This document shows positions 8,112 to 14,040 of a DNA stretch of 14,040 nt, one piece after another. The DNA is taken from the NCBI GenBank assembly GCA_002428805.1, contig DIXX01000015.1:6733-20772 (forward strand), given 5' to 3'. The notes under the pieces were generated by a model. That model worked only from the letters and a program-made list of their open reading frames with translations, had not been told where the DNA came from and searched no databases. The DNA is from Cetobacterium sp. UBA6069 (GTDB lineage Bacteria > Fusobacteriota > Fusobacteriia > Fusobacteriales > Fusobacteriaceae). Position 1 is the stretch's first letter. The number at the start of each line of letters is the position of its first letter. The translations under genes and the position numbers were made by a program.

Positions 8112-8127
8112 ATGAAAGCGATTTCAT
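8112..8127. promoter_or_regulatory. LacI-family operator (cre-like) upstream of the GH32 gene
   Basis: ATGAAAGCGATTTCAT is a palindrome of ATGAAA and TTTCAT arms around GCGA; the core TGAAAGCGATTTCA fits TGWAANCGNTNWCA. It shares the TGAAAGCG half with the operator at 6805-6826. A weak promoter (ATGAAA at 8112-8117, TTAAAT at 8134-8139, 16-base spacer) would overlap it, so bound repressor would block RNA polymerase; that promoter assignment is tentative. Confidence 0.8.
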
Positions 8128-8194
8128 GTTTTCTTAAATAATTTCAGATGTCGGATTAAATTAAAAAATATTAAGATTTTTAAGGGAGGATTTT

Positions 8195-9562
8195 ATGAGT
8201 AAAAGACCACTATTTCATTTTACAGCAGAGAGAAATTGGATAAATGATCCAAATGGATTATCATATTTTAATGGAGAGTATCATATGTTTTATCAACATA
8301 ATCCAGAAAATTGCTACTGGGGAAATATGACTTGGGGACACGCTAAGAGTGAAAATCTTTTTGATTGGCAACATTTACCTCATGCACTTCATCCTGATAG
8401 TGAAAAGTTAGGAGATATAGATGGGTGTTTTTCTGGAAGTGGATTGGTAAAAGATGAGGAGCTATATCTTTTTTATACAGGTGTAGAGATGACTACAAAA
8501 CAACTTAATCAATTTGGAAATACAATAACAGTTGGACCAGATGATTTAATTCCAACTCAAATTCTAGCAAAGACTAAAGATGGTATTAATTTTGAAAAGA
8601 TAGAAAAGATTAATATTGAAATACCTGAAGAGTGTTCAAAAGCTCATGTGAGAGACCCAAAAGTTTGGAGTAAAGATGGAAAATGGTATTTAGCAATAGG
8701 AGCTAAAGATAATGAAGGTGGAAAGATTTTAATATATAAGTCCAATGATATGAAGAGTTGGAATTTATTTAGTAAAATTAAAGAAAAGGAGATGGGATAT
8801 ATGTGGGAGTGTCCTGATCTTTTTAAAGTTGGAGGAAAAGATCTGCTTATGTTTAGTCCAGAGGGGGTATCTACCGATGGACAAAAAAGTATATCTGGAT
8901 ATTATTTAGGAAATTTTAACTATGAAGATGGAAGTTTTGAGCATGAAGAGTTCCAAAGAGTAGATCATGGTTTTGAATACTATGCACCTCAGAGTTTTGA
9001 AGATGCTAAGGGAAGAAGAATTCTCATAGGATGGTTAGTTGGGCATGCACCTTTAGATGGAGAGGAATGGAATGGGATGATGACCATACCTAGAGAGGTT
9101 ACATTAAAAGATGGTAAAGTTTCGACTTTGCCTGTAGAGGAGCTGAAAAATTTTAGAAAAGAAAAAATAGCAGAGTTTTCAGAAATTTCTAAAGCTAAGA
9201 ATTGCTATGATATTGAATTGAGATTAAAAAGTTTAGATAACTTTAGCATGACTTTATTTAAAAGTGAAAAAGATGGATTAAAGTTAAATTACTTCAAGGA
9301 GAGGGGATCTTTTGTTTTAGATAGAGAGGGTGTTATAAATGGATTCGAACCTCTTTCAACATTTGGAATCTTAAGAGAGTGCAAAATTTCTGAAAATAAA
9401 GAGATGAACTTAAGAGTTATAGTTGATAGATGCGTTGCAGAGATATATATAAACGATGGTGAAAAAGTGATGAGTGCCGTTGTAAATCCTAGAGATTCCC
9501 AAATAGAGATAGAGGTTTCAGGAGATATTTTATCGAAAGAGATTTATATCTTAAAAAAATAA
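8195..9562 (+). CDS. scrB: GH32 sucrose-6-phosphate hydrolase / beta-fructofuranosidase, cytoplasmic
   Basis: Cleaves sucrose or sucrose-6-phosphate to fructose and glucose (or glucose-6-phosphate). The 455-residue protein has the three GH32 signatures: nucleophile in NWINDPNG (D18), transition-state stabiliser in VRDPKVW (D154) and acid/base in MWECPDLF (E205). The five-bladed propeller is followed by a C-terminal beta-sandwich from about residue 330 (DIELRLKSLDNFSMTLF onward). There is no signal peptide. Ribosome site AAGGGAGGA lies five bases before the ATG. It is a single-gene transcript between two terminators, with a LacI-type operator in front. No sucrose PTS or fructokinase gene is in the window; next to an alpha-galactoside importer and GH36 enzyme, a role in splitting sucrose released from raffinose is plausible. 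Whether the enzyme prefers phosphorylated sucrose is not visible. Confidence 0.92.
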   Translation: MSKRPLFHFTAERNWINDPNGLSYFNGEYHMFYQHNPENCYWGNMTWGHAKSENLFDWQHLPHALHPDSEKLGDIDGCFSGSGLVKDEELYLFYTGVEMTTKQLNQFGNTITVGPDDLIPTQILAKTKDGINFEKIEKINIEIPEECSKAHVRDPKVWSKDGKWYLAIGAKDNEGGKILIYKSNDMKSWNLFSKIKEKEMGYMWECPDLFKVGGKDLLMFSPEGVSTDGQKSISGYYLGNFNYEDGSFEHEEFQRVDHGFEYYAPQSFEDAKGRRILIGWLVGHAPLDGEEWNGMMTIPREVTLKDGKVSTLPVEELKNFRKEKIAEFSEISKAKNCYDIELRLKSLDNFSMTLFKSEKDGLKLNYFKERGSFVLDREGVINGFEPLSTFGILRECKISENKEMNLRVIVDRCVAEIYINDGEKVMSAVVNPRDSQIEIEVSGDILSKEIYILKK

Positions 9563-9564
9563 AA

Positions 9565-9612
9565 AAAATAAGGAATGACGAGATTAAAATTATTCTCTTC
9601 ATTCCTTATTTT
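9565..9612. terminator. Bidirectional terminator between convergent GH32 and Rep_3-like genes
   Basis: A 19-bp stem with one mismatch (9565-9583 with 9594-9612; core AAGGAATGA / TCATTCCTT with C-T mispair next to it) and a 10-nt loop starts two bases after the GH32 stop and ends one base before the opposing stop codon. It is flanked by A8 on the left, which is a T-run for the minus-strand transcript, and by TTATTTTATT on the right for the plus strand. Confidence 0.85.
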
Positions 9613-9613
9613 A

Positions 9614-10732
9614 TTAAAATAGGTAGATTTTGATGATAGACTCATCATTGTTTCGCCAATTTATAAAAACAGAAAGTTCTGAACTTTTAAAGTTTAGGAC
9701 TTTATCCTCTTTTAAAAGAAAAATATCTTGAAGAAACTTTTCAGAAAATGTAGAGGTATCTAAAATAATTCCAGGTTTAATTTTTTCAAGTTCATAAGTA
9801 AAGCATTTTTTTAATTCTTTAGGTGAATTGAAAATTTTTTTTATATATATAACAGGTTCAACATCTTTCAAATCTAACTTTTTGAAACTAGCTTTTAAAA
9901 CCTCATCAAATGTAAGTGCACTTTTTTTATAAAGTTGCTTAATTTTAAAGCAAGTTTTATATGTAACATCATATCCATGGTTTTGAATTCCGTTTTTCAA
10001 AATAGAATAAACCTCGCCGACATCTTCTAAATCGCTTTTAATCATAAAGAGAATACTTCTTAATTTTAAATCCTCATCAGCTTCCCAAGTTTCATCTTCG
10101 AAATAAAAAGAGATAGCGATAACCTTGTTATTCAGATTACATCCACTTTTAATTTTTTCATACTTTATTTTATAAGATGGTTCTAAATCTTTTATAAGAG
10201 GTTTAAGAACATTTTTTTCAAAATCAAAAAAACGTTCATATTTATTATCAGAACTTAAAATATCTTTAAACTCTTCTAATTTAACTTCAAATCGCTTTTT
10301 TAAAATAAAATTTTTAATAAAAAAATTATAAAATTTATATGTTGGCTTATTAGAGAAGCTATATAAAATTTTTATAAATTTTGAATATCTCAGTTCTTTA
10401 GGGAGATGTATAAAAGAATCTTTATTACAAATTAAATATGAGTTTATAAGGTTAAAAGCTCCTAAAACATCATCTGAAGAATCGTTAAAGCTATATAAAA
10501 TAGATTTCTTAGATAAACGATCTAAAAATAGATTTGTTTCTTGTAAGTTTAATTTTAAAAAGCTCATTAGTTCTTCGGTTGAGATTTGTACTTTCAAATC
10601 GTCTAATTTTAAAAATTTTTTTAATAGATAGTTAAGAAAAAGACGCTCTGATTTATTTAAAGTTGAATTTAAGGTAAAGTTAAAATTAGCATTATTTATT
10701 CTTTTATTGAAATTTTCTAATTGATAGTACAT
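9614..10732 (-). CDS. Rep_3-like (initiator replication protein family) winged-helix protein, role uncertain
   Basis: The 372-residue protein resembles plasmid RepB/RepE-type initiators (Rep_3, PF01051). Residues about 20-110 look like the first winged helix. Residues about 117-212 match the second: SKFIKILYSFSNKP, then VKLEEFKDILSSDNKYERF, FDFEKNVLKPLIKDLE, and NNKVIAISFYFE, the pattern seen at the end of this family. Residues about 215-372 are unassigned; they contain an acidic stretch (ETWEADEDL) and a C-terminal mixed alpha/beta segment. The start has a good GGAGG (10739-10743). Three sampled 60-base rows inside the gene run about 13-18% G+C, against about 33-38% in sampled rows of the sugar enzymes, suggesting a different origin. 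No clear iteron array or partition gene accompanies it, so it may be a chromosomal relic, an integrated-plasmid remnant, a replicon initiator, or a protein recruited for regulation. It stands divergent to the PTS operon. Confidence 0.7.
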   Translation of the reverse strand: MYYQLENFNKRINNANFNFTLNSTLNKSERLFLNYLLKKFLKLDDLKVQISTEELMSFLKLNLQETNLFLDRLSKKSILYSFNDSSDDVLGAFNLINSYLICNKDSFIHLPKELRYSKFIKILYSFSNKPTYKFYNFFIKNFILKKRFEVKLEEFKDILSSDNKYERFFDFEKNVLKPLIKDLEPSYKIKYEKIKSGCNLNNKVIAISFYFEDETWEADEDLKLRSILFMIKSDLEDVGEVYSILKNGIQNHGYDVTYKTCFKIKQLYKKSALTFDEVLKASFKKLDLKDVEPVIYIKKIFNSPKELKKCFTYELEKIKPGIILDTSTFSEKFLQDIFLLKEDKVLNFKSSELSVFINWRNNDESIIKIYLF

Positions 10733-10836
10733 AAAAAACCTCCATTAAAAAAAATTTTAAAAAATTTTAAATATTTTTCTAAATAAAAAAAGAGAAATGA
10801 ACGAAAAATAGGTGTTGTTTTTTAATTCTTAAAAAT

Positions 10837-10864
10837 ATTATAAGCTAAAATAGACGAAAAACAA
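10837..10864 (-). promoter_or_regulatory. Candidate promoter of the Rep_3-like gene
   Basis: On the minus strand TTGTTT (10864-10859) and a consensus TATAAT (10842-10837) are 16 bases apart. It would give a leader of about 100 nt made almost entirely of A/T. The -35 box is weak. Confidence 0.45.
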
Positions 10865-10881
10865 AGCTTTTTTTGAGTAAT

Positions 10882-10911
10882 TTGACAAAAAATGTTGTTA
10901 AGTGGTATCTT
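10882..10911 (+). promoter_or_regulatory. Promoter of the PTS beta-glucoside operon
   Basis: A consensus TTGACA (10882-10887) is followed after 18 bases by TATCTT (10906-10911), which carries the extended -10 dinucleotide TG one base upstream. Transcription would start near 10918, leaving about 54 nt of leader. I see no cre-like palindrome and no BglG-type antiterminator hairpin in that leader. Confidence 0.65.
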
Positions 10912-10971
10912 AATATCAAGAAGAGAACAAAATGATTCTTAAAAAATAAAAAAACTTGGAGGTAATAGAGT

Positions 10972-11286
10972 ATGATTAAAATTTTACTAGCATGTAACGC
11001 AGGAATGTCAACGAGTTTATTGGTTAATAAGATGAAGAAGATTGCAGCTGAACATAAGTTAGAAGCTGAGATAAAAGCTGTTCCAGAGATACAAGCGCCA
11101 GATCATTTTGAGGATATAAATATACTTTTATTAGGGCCACAAATTAAGTTTTTAGAGGAAAAGATGATAGGATTAGCAAATGGAAGATTTCCTGTTCTTA
11201 CAATAAATACACAAAAATATGGGATGATGGATGGTCTTGGAGTATTGAAAGATGCGATAGTCGCAATAAAAGAGTTTAAAAAATAG
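10972..11286 (+). CDS. celA: PTS lactose/cellobiose-family EIIB component
   Basis: Cytoplasmic phosphocarrier that passes phosphate from EIIA to the sugar during transport. The 104 residues start MIKILLACNAGMSTSLLV, placing the phosphorylated cysteine (C8) in the family P-loop CxAGMSTS. LLLGPQIKFLEEKM and the C-terminal GLGVLKDAIVAIKEF are also typical. A strong GGAGG precedes the ATG by nine bases. It is the first gene of the operon, 17 bases before EIIC. The GH4 enzyme downstream points to cellobiose or another beta-glucoside rather than lactose. Confidence 0.93.
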   Translation: MIKILLACNAGMSTSLLVNKMKKIAAEHKLEAEIKAVPEIQAPDHFEDINILLLGPQIKFLEEKMIGLANGRFPVLTINTQKYGMMDGLGVLKDAIVAIKEFKK

Positions 11287-11303
11287 AAAAGGGGGATAAT
11301 ATC

Positions 11304-12635
11304 ATGAAGATATTTGAAAAATTTAATAACTTTTTGAATAAATATTTTGTTCCAGTAGCAAATAAGGTTGCAGCTCAAAGACATGTAGTCGCAATTAAAG
11401 ATGGAGTTGTGGCAACAATGCCATTAACAATAGTGGGGTCATTGTTTTTGATTTTAAACTTTTTACCAATTCCAGGTTATAGCCAATTTATAGAAGCTAG
11501 TGGAATGGGAAGATATTTCTCATATATATCTACAGCTTGTTTAGGGATTGTAGGTTTAGTAGCGGCATTATCAGTAGCTTATAGAATGACAATTGGATAT
11601 GGAATGTCAGAGATGGCGCTATCAAACGGAATAATAGCTTTAGCAAGTTATTTTGTAACAATGTTTCCAACTATTATTGATGGAAAAATGGATATTGCAT
11701 ATTTAGGAGCTAAGAGCCTTTTTGCAGGAGTAATAATATCTCTTATAAGTGTAGAAATAATAGTAAAAATAGTGAAAAAAGGATTTGTAATAACTTTACC
11801 AGAAAGCGTTCCACCAGCGATATCAAAAACTTTTATGTCGCTGATACCTGGAGTTATAGTAATCAGTTTTTGGGGATTAATTACAGCGGTTATTCTAAAT
11901 ACAAATTTTGGGAACTTCCATGACATGATAACAATTTTAGTAGGAACACCTCTAAGATTTGCAAGTGCTTCATTACCTGGACAAATTATGGTAGTACTTT
12001 TAACAACAATATTATGGTGTGCTGGAATTCACGGTGCAACTATAGTATCTGGAATAATGGACCCTATTTGGTTGGAAAATACTATGCATAACGCTTCTTT
12101 AGCGGCTGCAGGAATAGAAAATCTATATTCAAACGGTTATATAATTTCAAGTGCGGCATTTGGAGATATGACAATGAAGTTAGGTGGAAGTGGTTCTACA
12201 ATTGGATTTGTATTACTAATGCTATTTAGAGCACGTTCAAAGCAGTTAAGAGAAGTTGGAAAGTTATCAATAACACCTTCATTATTCAATATAAATGAAC
12301 CAGTAATATTCGGAACACCGATAGTAATGAATCCATTACTTATGATACCATTTATTTTAAATCCACTGTTAATCACATTGCTAAGTTGGTTCTTAATGAA
12401 ATGGGATATTGTAAAAATACCATTCTCAATGGTACCTTGGACAACACCACCTGTAATTGCAGGATTTTTATCAGCAGGATTCTCTGTTTCGACAGCTTTG
12501 TTAGGAATGTTTAGTATTGTGTTATCAATAGTAGTATTTTATCCATTCTTTAAGATTTATGATGCTCAATTAGCTGCATCAGAAAATGAGGTTCAAAAAG
12601 AGGAAAGTTTAGAATCATTATTAAGTGAATTATAA
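11304..12635 (+). CDS. celB: PTS lactose/cellobiose-family EIIC membrane permease
   Basis: Integral membrane channel that carries the sugar inward while EIIB phosphorylates it. The 443 residues and multiple hydrophobic helices match the ChbC/CelB family. Conserved family features are the amphipathic N-terminus (FEKFNNFLNKYFVPVANKV), RHVVAIKDGVVATMPLTIVG, GIHGATIVSGIMDPIW with H243, and NINEPVIFGTPIVMNP with E332; the His and Glu correspond to sugar-contacting residues in the Bacillus ChbC structure. AAGGGGG provides the ribosome site eight bases before the ATG. No fused IIA or IIB domain is present. The C-terminal tail is acidic (EEVQKEESLESLL-like). Confidence 0.94.
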   Translation: MKIFEKFNNFLNKYFVPVANKVAAQRHVVAIKDGVVATMPLTIVGSLFLILNFLPIPGYSQFIEASGMGRYFSYISTACLGIVGLVAALSVAYRMTIGYGMSEMALSNGIIALASYFVTMFPTIIDGKMDIAYLGAKSLFAGVIISLISVEIIVKIVKKGFVITLPESVPPAISKTFMSLIPGVIVISFWGLITAVILNTNFGNFHDMITILVGTPLRFASASLPGQIMVVLLTTILWCAGIHGATIVSGIMDPIWLENTMHNASLAAAGIENLYSNGYIISSAAFGDMTMKLGGSGSTIGFVLLMLFRARSKQLREVGKLSITPSLFNINEPVIFGTPIVMNPLLMIPFILNPLLITLLSWFLMKWDIVKIPFSMVPWTTPPVIAGFLSAGFSVSTALLGMFSIVLSIVVFYPFFKIYDAQLAASENEVQKEESLESLLSEL

Positions 12636-12677
12636 TTTATAAAAATATAAATATTAAAATGTGGGAGGAATAAAATT

Positions 12678-14027
12678 ATGAAAAATCCAGTAAAGATAGT
12701 TACAATTGGTGGGGGATCATCATATACTCCAGAGATTGTTGAAGGGTTTATAAAAAGATATAATGAATTACCAATAAGAGAGCTTTGGTTAGTTGATATA
12801 GAAGATGGAAAAGAGAAGTTAGAGATTGTAGGGAATCTAGCTAAAAGAATGGTGGAACAAGCGGGGTTAGCGGATAAGATGTCTATTCATTTGACTCTTG
12901 ATAGAAGAGAAGCACTAAAAGATGCTGATTTTGTTACAACACAATTTAGAGTTGGATTATTACAAGCTAGAATAAGAGATGAAAGAATTCCTTTAAGATA
13001 TGGAATGATTGGACAAGAAACAAATGGAGCGGGAGGATTTGCAAAAGCATTAAGAACAATTCCTGTAATTTTAGATATTTGTCAAGATATGACAGAGTTA
13101 TGTCCTGATGCATGGTTAGTAAACTTTACAAATCCAAGTGGAATGGTAACAGAATCAGTTTTAAAATACTATCCAAATATAAAGGTAGCAGGACTTTGTA
13201 ACGTTCCTATTGGAGTTAGAAAATCTGTAACAGATGCATTAGGAGTTCCAGATGAAGAGATTGAATTAATTTGCGGAGGATTAAACCACTTCTTCTGGGG
13301 AAGACAAGTTTTACATAATGGAGTAGATAGAACAGAGGAAGCTTTAGGAAAGATACTTACAGATATAGAAAATCTACCAGCTAACTTAAGACATGGAAAA
13401 CCTTGGATTAGAGAGCAAATTATGGATTTAGGAATGATTCCTTGTGCATATCATAAATATTACTATTTAACAGATGAGATGCTAGCAGATCAATTAGAAG
13501 AGATTAGAAGTGGAAAAGGAACAAGAGGAGAGCAAGTTAAAAAAGTAGAGAATGAATTGTTTGAGCTATATAAAGATCCAGAATTAAAAGTAAAACCAAA
13601 ACAATTAGAGCAAAGAGGTGGGCAATATTACTCTGATGCAGCTTGTGAGTTAATTAATTCTATCTATAATGATAAAGGAACAGTTATAGTTGTTTCAACT
13701 AAAAATGAAAATGGACTTATTGACTGTTTACCAGAAGGATGTGCTGTAGAGGTATCAGCAAAAGTGTATAAAGATGGAGTTAAGCCATTCCCACAAAAAC
13801 CTATGCCGTTAGAAGCTAGAGGTATTTTACAACTTATGAAAAACTTTGAACAATTAACAATAGAAGCTGCAGTTACAGGAAACTATGGGAAAGCACTTCA
13901 AGCATTAACGATAAATCCATTAGTTACAAGCGGAGCAGTTGCTAAAACTATTTTAGATGAAATTATAAGAGAAAATTGGGATTATTTACCAAAATTCCAT
14001 AATGCAATTGAAAGATATAAATATTAA
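12678..14027 (+). CDS. GH4 6-phospho-beta-glucosidase (NAD+ and divalent-metal dependent)
   Basis: Hydrolyses the 6-phospho-beta-glucoside produced by the PTS to glucose-6-phosphate and aglycone or glucose, by the unusual GH4 redox/elimination route. Residues 5-18 form the NAD-binding start (VKIVTIGGGSSYTPE). Further family landmarks are GQETNGAGGFAKALRTIP, NFTNPSGM (N152), the metal ligand Cys in GLCNVPIG (C174), the metal ligand His in GGLNHFFWG (H204) and a Tyr-rich segment at 258-263 where the catalytic base is expected. The 449-residue length is typical of LicH/CelF-type enzymes. Cys-Asn-Val-Pro rather than a CHS-type motif favours the phospho-beta-glucosidase branch over alpha-glucosidases or alpha-galactosidases. 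Ribosome site GTGGGAGG precedes the ATG, 42 bases after EIIC. No terminator appears in the 13 bases left after the stop. Confidence 0.93.
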   Translation: MKNPVKIVTIGGGSSYTPEIVEGFIKRYNELPIRELWLVDIEDGKEKLEIVGNLAKRMVEQAGLADKMSIHLTLDRREALKDADFVTTQFRVGLLQARIRDERIPLRYGMIGQETNGAGGFAKALRTIPVILDICQDMTELCPDAWLVNFTNPSGMVTESVLKYYPNIKVAGLCNVPIGVRKSVTDALGVPDEEIELICGGLNHFFWGRQVLHNGVDRTEEALGKILTDIENLPANLRHGKPWIREQIMDLGMIPCAYHKYYYLTDEMLADQLEEIRSGKGTRGEQVKKVENELFELYKDPELKVKPKQLEQRGGQYYSDAACELINSIYNDKGTVIVVSTKNENGLIDCLPEGCAVEVSAKVYKDGVKPFPQKPMPLEARGILQLMKNFEQLTIEAAVTGNYGKALQALTINPLVTSGAVAKTILDEIIRENWDYLPKFHNAIERYKY

Positions 14028-14040
14028 GTTAAAGAGTGGG

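Noticed and set aside
10744..10950. Possible iterons near the Rep_3-like gene (ATTCTTAAAAA at 10825 and 10935; ACGAAAAA at 10801 and 10854)
   Set aside because: Only two copies of each, low-complexity and unevenly spaced; not enough to call a replication origin.
10918..10971. Antiterminator/riboswitch-type structure in the PTS leader
   Set aside because: The 54-nt leader is mostly A and shows no stable hairpin.
11103..11384. 93-codon open frame on the minus strand
   Set aside because: It is antisense to the EIIB end and EIIC start, which are both strongly conserved; its composition looks like a reverse-complement shadow.
11648..12376. Two minus-strand open frames (11648-11926 and 12137-12376)
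   Set aside because: Both are antisense to EIIC membrane helices, with no ribosome site or promoter.
1..14040. CRISPR array, tRNA, rRNA, insertion sequence or phage genes
   Set aside because: I saw no regularly spaced repeats, cloverleaf-like segments, transposase motifs or terminal inverted repeats.

Overview
The window is AT-rich DNA with AGA-dominated arginine codons and strong GGAGG ribosome sites. It starts inside a patatin/Omp85 fusion of the type Vd autotransporter kind (FplA-like). This class, together with the base composition and outer-membrane signature, points to a fusobacterium. Cetobacterium, Fusobacterium or a close relative is my inference; no rRNA or other taxonomic marker is present.

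Layout. 1-1515 (+) is the 3' part of the FplA-like autotransporter, closed by a strong hairpin terminator. 1572-6770 (-) is a four-gene operon transcribed right to left: two CUT1-type ABC permeases, a lipoprotein sugar-binding protein and a cytoplasmic GH36 alpha-galactosidase. Divergent from it, 7068-8063 (+) encodes a LacI-family repressor whose real start lies 27 codons inside the longest open frame. 8195-9562 (+) is a GH32 sucrose(-6-phosphate) hydrolase with its own terminator. LacI-type palindromes of the TGAAANCGNTTTCA class lie in front of both the ABC operon and the GH32 gene, so the repressor probably controls both. Together these genes form a raffinose/melibiose-type module: the ABC system imports an alpha-galactoside, GH36 removes galactose, and GH32 can split the remaining sucrose. 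No ATPase subunit is encoded here, so the transporter presumably borrows a shared MsmK/MalK-like ATPase.

9614-10732 (-) encodes a very AT-rich protein with Rep_3-like winged-helix features (plasmid-type replication initiator family) followed by about 155 residues I cannot assign. It converges on the GH32 gene through a bidirectional terminator. It is divergent from 10972-14027 (+), a beta-glucoside operon of PTS EIIB, EIIC (lactose/cellobiose family) and a GH4 NAD/Mn-dependent 6-phospho-beta-glucosidase. The matching EIIA is not in the window, and the operon probably continues past the right edge.

Most of the window is recognisable carbohydrate metabolism. The parts that deserve a second look are the Rep_3-like gene sitting where a regulator of the PTS operon would be expected, the two-site LacI regulon, and the short repeats TAAAGTTTA placed in the spacers of both divergent promoters. 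I saw no tRNA, rRNA, CRISPR array, insertion sequence or phage gene.
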